DNA of 64,000 nt from Paenibacillus sp. BIHB 4019 (GCF_002741035.1 NZ_CP016808.1:1364001-1428000); one strand, 5' to 3'. Positions 8,080 to 16,728 are shown, counted from the stretch's first letter. The notes: generated by a model not told the origin, from the sequence alone. Made by a program: numbers and translations.

Positions 8080-9087
8080 CTACTTGTCCGCTGTTTCCAG
8101 CAGCTTTTCCGTCAGCAATTCAAGCTGCTTGCCAAGGGACAAGGGATCGGTGTAGAAGAACAGACCAAATTCTGCTTCAATGACACGCCCCGCCTTGACT
8201 GCCTCTATGCTATTCCAAATATTGTTGCTCGACAGGTCGTCCATGCCTTCCCATGAAGTACGAACGATATAATCGCCAGCATACTCTGGAAGCAGCTCCA
8301 TCGAAACCGACTTTCCAGCCTCTGTCTGGGAGGAATTCATATTTTTCTGTATAACCTCGGGCGCCTTCATGCCCAAATACTCATACAGCACTTGGGAGCC
8401 TCTTCCGAAATGCGTTGTCTCAGTCACAAACATATCCTTGGCGCCGCCCTCCATAATAGTGACGGTTTTGTCCATTACGCCTGCTTCCTGCAGCCTTTGT
8501 TTACTCACTTCCACCTTCTCTTGGAACTGCTCCAGCAGCTCCTTCGCTTCCTTCTCCTTGCCAAATACTGTGCCGAGCATTTCAATACGCTGCTCGGTAT
8601 TCAGCTTGTCATAAGGCACATACACCGTCGGAGCGATCGATTTGAGCTTATTATAAGTAAATTCAGTTGCTACGATGATAAGGTCCGGCTCCAGCGCCAT
8701 AACCGCTTCTGGATTCACCTCATATTCTGGCCCTAAAGAATCTGCTTCAGACAGTTGATCTGTAAACGCAGCACCCTCATAAATTTCAGAAATACCGACC
8801 GGCTTAATGCCCAAAGCTGCAACGTCACCAATTAAATACATGACAACTACCCGTTTCGGATTTACAGGAACTTCGACGTCCCCTATTTCTGTAGAGATGA
8901 TTCTTGTCGCGGCCTCGCTTGCCGCGGCGGTATCGGCCGATGCTATTGGCGTAGCGGATGCAGCAACGGCAGCAGTATTCGCAGCTGTGCTGCCACCATT
9001 GGCACCGCCCGTCATACAGGCGCTGAGCAGCATAGTTAAGCAAATCAGCATACTAAGCAGTATGGCTGATTTTGAATTTCTTTTCAT
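8080..9087 (-). CDS. Siderophore-binding lipoprotein from an internal start
   Basis: Inside the composite frame an ATG at 9087 is preceded by GGAGGG (9097-9102) at good spacing. A perfect Fur box (TGATAATGATTATCA, 9113-9127) lies just upstream. Translation from here gives a 335-residue lipoprotein: MKRNSKSAILLSMLI, lipobox LSAC, a Thr/Ala/Ser-rich linker, then the two-lobed binding fold with GDVEVPVNPKRVVVMYLIGD near its start. This is the usual organisation of an iron-siderophore SBP. I list it separately because the regulatory signals suggest the protein is also, or only, made this way. It has no adjacent permease and would need to share one, for example that at 38399-40467. Confidence 0.7.
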   Translation of the reverse strand: MKRNSKSAILLSMLICLTMLLSACMTGGANGGSTAANTAAVAASATPIASADTAAASEAATRIISTEIGDVEVPVNPKRVVVMYLIGDVAALGIKPVGISEIYEGAAFTDQLSEADSLGPEYEVNPEAVMALEPDLIIVATEFTYNKLKSIAPTVYVPYDKLNTEQRIEMLGTVFGKEKEAKELLEQFQEKVEVSKQRLQEAGVMDKTVTIMEGGAKDMFVTETTHFGRGSQVLYEYLGMKAPEVIQKNMNSSQTEAGKSVSMELLPEYAGDYIVRTSWEGMDDLSSNNIWNSIEAVKAGRVIEAEFGLFFYTDPLSLGKQLELLTEKLLETADK

Positions 9088-10044
9088 GTAAGTAGACCCT
9101 CCAGCGATATATTGATAATGATTATCATCACCGTATTTATTATAACGCAGCGGTTTGCTTAGCCCAATGTACCATTCTGATAAAATAAATGGACGATCCT
9201 TTGCTGCTCGCTGCTGGCGTTCTTTAGCCTGATAGCGTGCGGGCGACAAGCCGGTCTGTTTTTTGAAAATACGACTAAAATAATAAACATCGGGATAACC
9301 CACCTGTGAGGCAATATCGCGCAGCGAAGCATCTGTCTCCACCAGCAGTCTGCAGGCATGGCTGATTCTAATGCGGATTAAATATTCAATGGGACTGACA
9401 CCGATTTGCTGCTTGAAGCTGACTGCCAAATGGCGAACGCTATAATTCAGCCGCTCCGCGAGCGACTGAAGCGTTATGCTGTCGTGGTAATAATCATGCA
9501 AATAGCGAGTGGCGCTCGTGACAAAATCGGTTTTTGCGAGATTTTTCTCCTCCGACTTCAACTGCCACAGCAGCTCATGAATGAACTGATAGAACAGACC
9601 CGTCGCCTGCAATCTGCCCAGCTTCTCCCCCGCCACCCATGTACGCTCCAATTCGCATAGACAGTTATAAAGCCCCAACGGCTCGCCGGGCTGGAAACCG
9701 TATTGGATATTAAAAGGATTGCTGCGCTCCAGCAGCCTGCCAATTTCCTTCCAGCGCGAAAATACGAGCGTTGTCCGGTAAAACAGCAGGTAATACTCGA
9801 AGGGTTCATTTGTGCCGATATTCAGCCGCATTCCTTTTGCTCCATGGAGCAGGAAAAAAGGTTCGGCCTGATAGGTGACGCTATCCAGCATCACACTTGC
9901 ACAACCGCGTGTACTATATAGAAAACAGCTGGAGGGCAGGCGGTAGCCTTCCATTACTTCATCAGCGGTCATTTTTATATGGCGAATATCAGAAATTTTG
10001 ACTGCGGTATGGTTCCATATCGTCGTATATTCGTCTAGCTTCAT
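8080..10044 (-). CDS. Composite AraC regulator - siderophore-binding lipoprotein
   Basis: One uninterrupted frame of 654 codons. Residues 1-170 form an AraC-type sensor (cupin-like) region. Residues 175-275 form the double helix-turn-helix (ITLQSLAERLNYS, then IASQVGYPDVYYFSRIFKKQ). Residues 276-319 are a linker. Residue 320 is a Met that opens a lipoprotein signal peptide with lipobox LSAC (Cys 343). Residues 373-654 are a FecB/FhuD-type siderophore-binding domain. Fur boxes lie upstream (10088) and inside the linker (9113). If translated whole it would be a membrane regulator with a cytoplasmic AraC part and an external binding domain; alternatively two genes lack a stop between them. B. 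subtilis Btr joins the same two domains but without a signal peptide. Confidence 0.8.
   Translation of the reverse strand: MKLDEYTTIWNHTAVKISDIRHIKMTADEVMEGYRLPSSCFLYSTRGCASVMLDSVTYQAEPFFLLHGAKGMRLNIGTNEPFEYYLLFYRTTLVFSRWKEIGRLLERSNPFNIQYGFQPGEPLGLYNCLCELERTWVAGEKLGRLQATGLFYQFIHELLWQLKSEEKNLAKTDFVTSATRYLHDYYHDSITLQSLAERLNYSVRHLAVSFKQQIGVSPIEYLIRIRISHACRLLVETDASLRDIASQVGYPDVYYFSRIFKKQTGLSPARYQAKERQQRAAKDRPFILSEWYIGLSKPLRYNKYGDDNHYQYIAGGSTYMKRNSKSAILLSMLICLTMLLSACMTGGANGGSTAANTAAVAASATPIASADTAAASEAATRIISTEIGDVEVPVNPKRVVVMYLIGDVAALGIKPVGISEIYEGAAFTDQLSEADSLGPEYEVNPEAVMALEPDLIIVATEFTYNKLKSIAPTVYVPYDKLNTEQRIEMLGTVFGKEKEAKELLEQFQEKVEVSKQRLQEAGVMDKTVTIMEGGAKDMFVTETTHFGRGSQVLYEYLGMKAPEVIQKNMNSSQTEAGKSVSMELLPEYAGDYIVRTSWEGMDDLSSNNIWNSIEAVKAGRVIEAEFGLFFYTDPLSLGKQLELLTEKLLETADK
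9113..9127. promoter_or_regulatory. Fur box inside the composite ORF
   Basis: TGATAATGATTATCA matches the 14 informative consensus positions perfectly. It lies in the linker codons (about residues 306-311) of the AraC-SBP frame and 26 bp before the internal SBP start codon. Confidence 0.85.
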
Positions 10045-10087
10045 GCTGCTGTCTCTCCTTGTTCGAACGTTTCCTTCTCATTATAAG

Positions 10088-10102
10088 TGATAATTATTCT
10101 CA
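10088..10102. promoter_or_regulatory. Fur box upstream of the AraC-SBP ORF
   Basis: TGATAATTATTCTCA matches 13 of 14 consensus positions and lies 44 bp before the start at 10044. It could also affect the divergent gene at 10206. Confidence 0.8.
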
Positions 10103-10205
10103 ATGTAATTGTTAATATGAAAAAGGCAGCATTTCCATTCGGCTGCAAGGCATATTAGAATATGGATGTAGTCGTTAGTTAAATACTCACAAGCAGGTGA
10201 TCAAA

Positions 10206-10592
10206 TTGTCGAACAAGCTGCGCAGTATAGCAATTGAAGGGGTAGACTATAAATATACGCTGTTAATGCGCGTGGAAGGCCAGACATGTGTTCATGAATT
10301 GAAAATTTTTCTAAAGGAATCAAAAATCAACCCTTTGCACATTCGCATCCGCACATGGGATGATCCTATCGCTGGGTGTCCGCTGAATTCGGGCTTTATA
10401 TTGGCTAATAGTCGTAACAACATGCCTGATGAGGTTTACAATCTCAATCATCCAAGGCGGGTTCGGGAGTGGATCTTATATGGTTTAAGCAGGGGTTGGT
10501 GGGACGGATCAAAGACGGTTGTCATCGAGGACGGGCTTGCCGCCATGCAGGAAATGGGCTATGAGATAGAGCGAGTACAATCTAGTGCGTAG
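10206..10592 (+). CDS. Hypothetical protein, 128 residues
   Basis: I chose the TTG at 10206 because AGGTGATC lies directly upstream at correct spacing and matches the 16S anti-SD over eight bases; the GTG at 10197 would sit inside it. The protein is soluble and basic, with MSNKLRSIAIEGVDYKY at its start and a Trp-rich segment (REWILYGLSRGWWDGS) near residue 100. I do not recognise the family. It is monocistronic, divergent from the AraC-SBP gene, and followed by a gene-poor stretch that carries the repeat at 10756. Confidence 0.65.
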   Translation: MSNKLRSIAIEGVDYKYTLLMRVEGQTCVHELKIFLKESKINPLHIRIRTWDDPIAGCPLNSGFILANSRNNMPDEVYNLNHPRRVREWILYGLSRGWWDGSKTVVIEDGLAAMQEMGYEIERVQSSA

Positions 10593-10755
10593 TTTTAAAC
10601 GAGATAGAGGCAGAGACAGGTCAAATCCAACGTCAAATGTATGGCCTCAACCAGTGGAAAAACTGGTTTAATCCCATAAAAAGGTAGAATATACATCCGA
10701 ACAGCCGCTCAATGTTCTTGGTTGCAGGGTTAACGCAATACTCTCTCCACAAAGA

Positions 10756-10960
10756 TTGGCTTGGCGGACTCAGAAGGCGCTATATCACAGAATCACGTGT
10801 TGAGACACTACCTGCGGACACAGGAGCCGCTAATGCGCTGGAATTGAACATTTCGACGGGATAATGAGGGCGATAACGTCTTTCCTGTCCGCTTGCAGCC
10901 TGAAAACGTAGAACAAGCCACAATAGCGGAAACTCAGTCCTCACAAAAAGGAGCGAGTTT
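10756..10960. repeat. Dispersed intergenic repeat, copy A
   Basis: This segment aligns over about 205 bp with 28046-28250. Shared blocks include TTGGCGGAC, TGCGGACNCAGGAG, TCCTGTCCGCTT and AATAGCGGAA followed by CTCAGTCCT. Two GCGGAC-type arms are direct and two are inverted, so the transcript could fold into a long imperfect hairpin. There is no ORF inside. The remaining bases between 10593 and 10756 hold nothing I can identify. Confidence 0.7.
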
Positions 10961-10981
10961 CCAGAATTTCGTGAGCTAGAG

Positions 10982-11515
10982 TCAAAATACACGCTCATCC
11001 AATCCTCGAATCGTGACAAACCTTCCATTCCATATGTGCTCGTGATGCTCAATGATTTGGGGAGCGGTCAGCACAGCGTTCGCAAGTGTGCTATGGCTAT
11101 TTTTCGCCAAAATATTAGACTTATAGCCACGGCTGTACGCGGCTCGTATCGTTGTATCCAAGCAAAATTCGGTTTGTGCTCCGGCAAAAATAAGCTGTTC
11201 AATCGATTTCCCCTCCAAAACAACAGGCAATTCGGTGTTGTGGAACGAATCCCATGTCGTCTTTCGGATAACCGCATCCTCTGACCTGATGTCCAGTCCG
11301 TGATACAACTGCCAATCTGGTGAGCCGACATAAAATTCATCCTCTTCATGGGTATAATCCGTATGCTGGATAAAAATCACCGGAACTTCTGCCCTTCGTG
11401 CAGCCGCAATCCATTGGTTGATGCGGAGCACCAAGTTCTCTTTTTCATATAGGTAGTTTTCCGGCAAGTTAAAAAAAGCCTCCTGCACATCAATAACGAT
11501 TAATGCTTGTTTCAT
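10982..11515 (-). CDS. Isochorismatase-like cysteine hydrolase
   Basis: A 177-residue cytoplasmic hydrolase with the isochorismatase-family triad: Asp in ALIVIDVQEAF near residue 8, a Lys in VIRKTTWDSF, and the nucleophile in AGAQTEFCLDTTIRAA. The substrate may be a nicotinamide-like or other amide, or a vinyl ether, and cannot be fixed from sequence. AGGAGGG precedes the ATG at 11515. The same frame stays open for 70 codons upstream and includes a protein-like stretch from an ATG at 11683, so an N-terminal extension is possible. I prefer the short form because its length and SD fit the family. Confidence 0.85.
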   Translation of the reverse strand: MKQALIVIDVQEAFFNLPENYLYEKENLVLRINQWIAAARRAEVPVIFIQHTDYTHEEDEFYVGSPDWQLYHGLDIRSEDAVIRKTTWDSFHNTELPVVLEGKSIEQLIFAGAQTEFCLDTTIRAAYSRGYKSNILAKNSHSTLANAVLTAPQIIEHHEHIWNGRFVTIRGLDERVF

Positions 11516-11858
11516 CCCGCTTCCCTCCTGGTCTATTTCACTTCCACTTTTCTCCACCCTTATTTCCTCAATAATCAAATATAACTCGCCATAAGAACGC
11601 TGAATGTCTTCCATGCCTAGCCGGAGCGATTTCAATAAAATGTGCGAATCTCGGCTGACTTTTTCATGAATAATGCATTTCATATAGTTCCTGCGCCATG
11701 AAATCCATCTCCTTGGCCGATTCAAGAATGCTAAATCTACTATTAAAAATGGGATAATTCCCCTGCTTCCTCTTTTATTCGACTATAGCATGCTGCTTGA
11801 CCGACGTATAGCTAATTTGCAGCTAAGACTGATGTTAATTCCATTTCCACCACGCCGA

Positions 11859-11911
11859 AAAAAAAGACCAGACCCAGCAACGGATGCTTCCATTCCGCTG
11901 CTGGGCTGGTT
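11859..11911 (-). terminator. Rho-independent terminator of the GH51 gene
   Basis: On the minus strand ACCAGCCCAGCAGCGG pairs with CCGTTGCTGGGTCTGGT, followed by CTTTTTTTT. It lies about 90 bp beyond the arabinofuranosidase stop codon. Apart from this terminator and the possible N-terminal extension of the hydrolase, the stretch 11516-11999 shows nothing. Confidence 0.85.
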
Positions 11912-11999
11912 CCCTCTATTTCATATTAGTCCCTTCCGAGCCTTTCTCCTACCTGTTCAACCCACCGCCGTAACTCCTATTGCACCATTCAAGCTTCCC

Positions 12000-13949
12000 C
12001 TATTTTCCATCCTTGCAAAACATCTTAATGACATGGAATGACTTCGCATGGACCTCATATTCCATCGTGCTGTCCACCTTGATTTCGTGCTTTTGCGGAG
12101 CTACGTTAAGCGGGAGCTCTATAGAGTTGACCGCATCTTCTCCGCCTTGCATAATGTAAACTTCCGCATTCTCGGCGAGCTGGAATTCGGTCTTCAGGTC
12201 TACCCGTACGGTACGATCGAGCGTATTGACCAGCTTCACGAAGATCGCGCCCTCTTCTGCATCATAGGAGACGGAGAACGGAATTTCCTCGTCTTCATGG
12301 ACGACCTTAAGCAGTTCGCTTCCCATAAGCGTGCTGTACATTTTTTGCACATAGTAGCTAGGGCTGCCATAAGAATGCTCGCCATCCAGCCAGATCATAT
12401 CCGGCGACCACTGCGAATAGCCCAATCTTGCAAATAGCGGCGCATAAGAAGCAAGGACGACTACATCGGCATTCCGCTCAAGCCCCGTCATAAAGGCTGC
12501 CTCTCCCAAAGCGGCACTCCAGTTGTTAAAATGGGGCGCATTCATGCCATTGCCATGGTGAGCGGCATATTCGCCAGCAAACACTTTAATGTTTCTTGGG
12601 TATTTATCATAGAAATGGACGTTCTCGCACAGCCATTCCGGCTTTACATAATAATGCTCGTCTACCGCATACACGAAATCCGGATTTTTCGCTGTTCTGT
12701 CTTTATAGTATTTCCACGCATTTTCATAGTTTTCAGAGGAAATGTCCGGGCCGGCTGAGCCGATGAGCTTCATCGTTGGATATTTACTGTGAATAGCTTG
12801 CTGAAACAGGTCGGAGCGCTTATAAAAATCGACATGCTCCGTTTCCCACTGCTCATTACCGAGACCAATCATCTCTAAGCCGAAAGGCTCTGGATGCCCC
12901 ATTTGCGCCCGAATAAGTCCCCATGGCGAATCTGCTGGTCCATTTGCGAACTCGATCAGATCCAGCGCATCGTCAATGTATTCTTGAAAAGCTGGCGTAT
13001 CGACGCAGACGAGCTCATCGGACTGATACTGGCAAGCCAGTCCAACATTCAAGACCGGGATTGCCTTCGCCCCCAAATATTCGCATAGCAGAAAATACTC
13101 ATAATACCCGATTCCGAGCGTCTGATTGTAGTGGCTGTATGGGCTCATAAACTGGTTTTCCTCATTATTTCCGTGCAGCGCCCAACGGTTGGTATTTGGC
13201 TTCCGCTCTTCCGCTTTTCCTATGCTATGCTTCCATTGGTAACGGTTATCCAGAGAGTAGCCCTCTACGACGCAGCCTCCGGGAAACCGCAAAAATCCCG
13301 GCTTCATATCCTTCAGCAGCTCTACCAAATCTGTGCGGAATAGTCCCAGCACCGCATCCGCGGGAATCATGGAAATAAAATCAAAGCAGACGGTGCCCGG
13401 CTCGTTCAGTTGAATGACAAAAGCGCCATAGGAAACCGCCTCGCTAGCGCGCAGCTCTGCCTTATATTGAATCCACTCGCCTTGGACGGATGAAGTGGCT
13501 TCTGCGAAAGCCATGACTGTCCCATTTTTCTCAACCAGCACCTCAATGCCGCCTGTATAACCTTCCGCCCGTGCGTAGAAAGAGACATGATAAGCCACAT
13601 CCTTCTTCAAACAAACGCCATCATAAGCTTTATTCGTAAAAGCCTTCTGGCTATCCGTCGCGGTGAACGCCAAATAGTGCGGATTTGTCATGTTTTGCGG
13701 CTTGTCCGTTTCAATATTCAAAATAGCGCCGCTTGCAGCTTGCGGGTATGCACTCCAGCCATAAAGTCCCGCATACGTCTCTTCAACGCTGCCCTTGTGT
13801 CCCGTTGTTTTTTGAAACTCAAAGGAACGGTTTTCAATCATTTCAGCATGAAGGCCACCGTCCAGCCCGTAATTGATATCTTCAAAAAATAGCCCGATCA
13901 TGCCCTTCTCGATAGCAGGCCCACGTTGATTTGTTATATTGATTTGCAT
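12000..13949 (-). CDS. Alpha-L-arabinofuranosidase, GH51
   Basis: A 649-residue intracellular glycosidase with GH51 hallmarks. RFPGGCVVEGY at about 221-231 begins the barrel active site. The acid/base is Glu366 in GLGNEQW and the nucleophile is Glu460 in FAGEYA. Residues about 45-195 form a beta-sandwich insertion resembling a carbohydrate-binding module (DKPQNMTNPHYLAF, then SFYARAEGYTG), found in the longer GH51 enzymes. It should release arabinose from arabino-oligosaccharides. There is no signal peptide, so short substrates must be imported. It is divergent from an AraC regulator at 14060 across 110 bp, the likely controller. Confidence 0.92.
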   Translation of the reverse strand: MQINITNQRGPAIEKGMIGLFFEDINYGLDGGLHAEMIENRSFEFQKTTGHKGSVEETYAGLYGWSAYPQAASGAILNIETDKPQNMTNPHYLAFTATDSQKAFTNKAYDGVCLKKDVAYHVSFYARAEGYTGGIEVLVEKNGTVMAFAEATSSVQGEWIQYKAELRASEAVSYGAFVIQLNEPGTVCFDFISMIPADAVLGLFRTDLVELLKDMKPGFLRFPGGCVVEGYSLDNRYQWKHSIGKAEERKPNTNRWALHGNNEENQFMSPYSHYNQTLGIGYYEYFLLCEYLGAKAIPVLNVGLACQYQSDELVCVDTPAFQEYIDDALDLIEFANGPADSPWGLIRAQMGHPEPFGLEMIGLGNEQWETEHVDFYKRSDLFQQAIHSKYPTMKLIGSAGPDISSENYENAWKYYKDRTAKNPDFVYAVDEHYYVKPEWLCENVHFYDKYPRNIKVFAGEYAAHHGNGMNAPHFNNWSAALGEAAFMTGLERNADVVVLASYAPLFARLGYSQWSPDMIWLDGEHSYGSPSYYVQKMYSTLMGSELLKVVHEDEEIPFSVSYDAEEGAIFVKLVNTLDRTVRVDLKTEFQLAENAEVYIMQGGEDAVNSIELPLNVAPQKHEIKVDSTMEYEVHAKSFHVIKMFCKDGK

Positions 13950-14059
13950 ATATATCCCCTCTTCGCCACGTCACGCTGAACGTTGAATTTAATAAAACCA
14001 GCATAGTTTAGAAGGGCAGGCACATTCAATTACACATTATGCGTATCTACTAACCTATT

Positions 14060-14926
14060 GTGCAAATTATATTTACAACGCCGCATGCGGATTATACAAT
14101 GGGCATACCCCGGGCATACCCCGTATCCATGGAGGAGCTTATGAATATTGGAAATATCGGCTTTAATCATAGCCACGATAGCGATTTTATTATAAACAGG
14201 CCGCTGGGCTCCGGCGACTACATGCTGCTGCTTTTGAAAACACCTGCATTTTTCACCTTAAATGGCTCGGAAGTACGGACTGAACCGAACTCCTTCATTC
14301 TTTACAGCGAGGACGAGCCGCAAATGTACCGGGCATGCGGAGCGCAGTTTACGAATGACTGGTTTCACTTCAAGCTGCAGGAGGGCGATGAAGCTCTGCT
14401 CGCTGAGCTGGACATTCCTCAAAACCAAATTGTCCGCATCGGAGACATGAATGAGCTGTCGATGATGATTAACCATTTGTGCTACGAAAACTATTCCTCT
14501 AACCGTTTCAGGTCAGAAACGATTCAATTATATTTAAAGCTATTTTTTATTAAGCTAAGCAACAAAATCCATGATTCTAACAATGAAATGAGCAGCACCC
14601 ACTACAATAATATGTCGATCGTCCGCACTAAAATGTACAATCAGCCTTTTCTCCCGTGGACGATAGCGGGACTTTCTCATGAGCTGACGATGAGCAAATC
14701 TTGCTTTCAGCACTTGTATAAGGACTTTTTTGGCGTTAGCCCGATTACAGACTTGATTCTAAGTCGAATCGAGCATGCGAAATATTTGCTTTCAACGACG
14801 GATATTTCCGTTAAGAAAATCGCGGAGATGAGCGGTTATAATAACGAGATTCATTTTATGAGACAATTCAAGCAGCATATGAAACGAACACCCAGCCAAT
14901 ATAGAGAAGCGGTTCTAAGAAATTAG
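14060..14926 (+). CDS. AraC family regulator next to the GH51 gene
   Basis: About 290 residues. The N-terminal half is a cupin-like sugar-sensing region (GSGDYMLLLLKTPAFF, PNSFILYSEDEPQMY). The C-terminal hundred residues carry the two helix-turn-helix units (PWTIAGLSHELTMSKSCFQH, then IAEMSGYNNEIHFMRQFKQH). It probably senses a pentose or arabinoside and activates the divergent arabinofuranosidase. The start is uncertain. The GTG at 14060 has no good SD, and a perfect 11-bp tandem duplication (14101-14122) shifts the frame just before GGAGGAG and an internal ATG near 14141, so translation may begin lower down. Confidence 0.85.
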   Translation: MQIIFTTPHADYTMGIPRAYPVSMEELMNIGNIGFNHSHDSDFIINRPLGSGDYMLLLLKTPAFFTLNGSEVRTEPNSFILYSEDEPQMYRACGAQFTNDWFHFKLQEGDEALLAELDIPQNQIVRIGDMNELSMMINHLCYENYSSNRFRSETIQLYLKLFFIKLSNKIHDSNNEMSSTHYNNMSIVRTKMYNQPFLPWTIAGLSHELTMSKSCFQHLYKDFFGVSPITDLILSRIEHAKYLLSTTDISVKKIAEMSGYNNEIHFMRQFKQHMKRTPSQYREAVLRN

Positions 14927-15056
14927 AACCAGAGCCAAAGCCTCAGTTACAGCAGGATTTCACTATGGTAAACTGGATGGCGGCATTGTTTTTTATTTCC
15001 AAAAATAGCGGCATGCCGTCTGAAAGCAAGTTCATCTTAGAAAAGGGGTTATCTCT

Positions 15057-15533
15057 ATGAAAAATAAAAATAGACGATGGGTAGGCGGAGCAGCCCTGAT
15101 ATTGTCGCTGCTTGCCCTTTCAGCATGCGGCTCTTCAGGACCTGCACAAGCAGATTTTGACAGCTTGCAGAAACGGGTTGCCGGGCTGGAACAGCAGCTT
15201 GCCGCTAAGGAGCAGGAGCTGGAAGAGCTGAAATCAACAGTTGCAGCCATAAATCAAGCTGGCGGCAGTGTCGATGTATCTGCACCAAGCGATAATGGTC
15301 CTGCTGACAAAGGGGATAATGTGCGGATTACCTTTGCCCAGTATCAGAAAATAGAAATTGGCATGACCTATAAGGAAGTAACTGAAATAGTTGGCGGCAA
15401 CGGCCAAGCTTTGAGCGAAACCGCAGATATGGTCGTCTACTCCTATTCTGGCGCAGGGGATACAGGGGCGAATGCGGTGCTCTCTTTCAATAATGGAAAG
15501 CTGCTATCCAAGGCACAAGCAGGACTCGACTAA
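15057..15533 (+). CDS. Lipoprotein with coiled coil and SmpA/BLIP-like domain
   Basis: A 158-residue lipoprotein. The signal peptide ends in lipobox LSAC (Cys 24). Residues about 35-65 form a short coiled coil (LEQQLAAKEQELEELKST), followed by a Gly/Ser/Asp linker. A C-terminal domain starts at TFAQYQKIEIGMTYKEVTEIVGGNG; the IxxGMTxxEVxxxxG pattern is typical of the SmpA/OmlA and DUF3862 type fold. The likely location is the outer face of the membrane, bound to wall or a partner; function unknown. AAAAGGGG precedes the ATG, and a terminator follows at 15559. Confidence 0.85.
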   Translation: MKNKNRRWVGGAALILSLLALSACGSSGPAQADFDSLQKRVAGLEQQLAAKEQELEELKSTVAAINQAGGSVDVSAPSDNGPADKGDNVRITFAQYQKIEIGMTYKEVTEIVGGNGQALSETADMVVYSYSGAGDTGANAVLSFNNGKLLSKAQAGLD

Positions 15534-15558
15534 AACGGACGATTGGGCAAAAAAAGAA

Positions 15559-15608
15559 CAGACAGCCTTCACTCATTAATAACATGAGCTGAGGGCTGTC
15601 TGCTTGTT
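15559..15608 (+). terminator. Rho-independent terminator
   Basis: CAGACAGCC pairs with GGCTGTCTG, extended by imperfect pairing inside the loop and followed by a T-rich tail. Confidence 0.75.
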
Positions 15609-15614
15609 TAATTC

Positions 15615-15690
15615 CTACTGTGGACTCGCTCCAATGGGATTGCGTGCAAACAACGAATGAATATTGCCTTCCGGATCAGCGAAAAAGCCC
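15615..15690 (-). pseudogene. C-terminal fragment of a glyoxalase/VOC-family gene
   Basis: On the minus strand the last 24 codons before a TAG at 15615 read GFFADPEGNIHSLFARNP plus six more residues. The F-x-D-P-x-G-N motif is the usual C-terminal strand of VOC (glyoxalase/bleomycin-resistance) proteins. An in-frame TAG lies directly upstream and nothing else of the gene is present. Confidence 0.5.
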
Positions 15691-15729
15691 TACTGGCTTT
15701 GTCCTATAATGCATACATGCATAAATAAA

Positions 15730-16656
15730 CTAAACCAATTCTTCGATCGCTACCCTATACAAATAGTTGCCTTCGCTAAACAGCACGCGATTTTCTCGAA
15801 AATCCCGGGTGTGCGGTTTAAGCGGCTCCGCCTGCTCATTCAAAAAATGGATTTTGTGCCCTGCACTCAAGCTGCCTGGGCTTTCATTTCTCTTCAAAAT
15901 AAAGGTCTCATGCTTGCCATAGCCGCCGTCGAATAAAAAGTGGTACCCATCCGTACAAAACCCGGCGGAGCCGGAAATATTCGGATTCATATAGGTAACC
16001 TTAGCCTGCCCGGGTCCGCCTGAAATGCGGCCTAACAGGAAGTCCGTGTAAAAATAGAACCAGATCTCCTGTTCATTCACGACATTCAGCGCATAACAAT
16101 CCGCGATATTCGACGTGTGGTCTTCATATATTTTGTTGCCATGCTCATCCCAAGCCAGGAGACCTTGTGCCCCAATGGGGTGATTCCACCCGTTGTTTCC
16201 AAAAACGCCTTCGTCAAAATAACTGGTCCAAATGGTGCCCTTCTCCGTTACCTGAACGCTCTGAATGCCGTCTCCCAGCATAAATTCGCGAACGGTCTCG
16301 CCTTTATAGTCACATACTTTGGCGTTCAAATCATATCTGTCTAACCCATAATAAGTACAGCGCGCACCGACCAACAGCAGTTTATTCCGAAGGGGCTGCA
16401 CATAATGATAATTGAAATGCTGTCCCTCAATCACCACTGCTTCCATATAATTATCTTCTATGACGAGCACCTTATAGGTGTACGTTTCCTTCAGCGCTGA
16501 TGGGACGTGCATGCCTCGTATCCGTTTCGGGATGCGGTTAACCAGCAAGACATACACGCATTCATCCCCGCCGAGCTGGGCCGAGACCACCTCAAAGCCC
16601 TCCATATGCACAGACATATCCGCATAAGGCTGCAGCGTTACCGTTTTATCAAACAT
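15730..16656 (-). CDS. Hypothetical beta-rich protein, possible propeller
   Basis: A soluble protein of about 308 residues without signal peptide. It is almost entirely short beta-type segments, with repeated patterns such as GTIWTSYFDEGVFG, GLLAWDEHGNKIYE and EQEIWFYFYTDFLLGRI, which suggest a propeller fold of the kind seen in WD40-like or Kelch-like proteins. I cannot name a family. The ATG at 16656 is chosen because AAGGGGAGGA lies eight bases upstream; the ATG at 16662 is only three bases from it. It is divergent from cdaR, and a palindrome resembling the site before gntP lies between them at 16711. Confidence 0.7.
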   Translation of the reverse strand: MFDKTVTLQPYADMSVHMEGFEVVSAQLGGDECVYVLLVNRIPKRIRGMHVPSALKETYTYKVLVIEDNYMEAVVIEGQHFNYHYVQPLRNKLLLVGARCTYYGLDRYDLNAKVCDYKGETVREFMLGDGIQSVQVTEKGTIWTSYFDEGVFGNNGWNHPIGAQGLLAWDEHGNKIYEDHTSNIADCYALNVVNEQEIWFYFYTDFLLGRISGGPGQAKVTYMNPNISGSAGFCTDGYHFLFDGGYGKHETFILKRNESPGSLSAGHKIHFLNEQAEPLKPHTRDFRENRVLFSEGNYLYRVAIEELV

Positions 16657-16710
16657 ATCCATTCCTCCCCTTCGATATCATCAAAAGCACCGTCGGTATT
16701 CAATAACTGA

Positions 16711-16728
16711 ATTATGCCTGTGCACGGT
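16711..16728. promoter_or_regulatory. Candidate CdaR operator upstream of cdaR
   Basis: ATTATGCCTGTGCACGGT agrees at 14 of 18 positions with the perfect palindrome before gntP at 20489. A further half-site, TGCACAAT, lies at 16834-16841, closer to the cdaR start. Confidence 0.45.
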
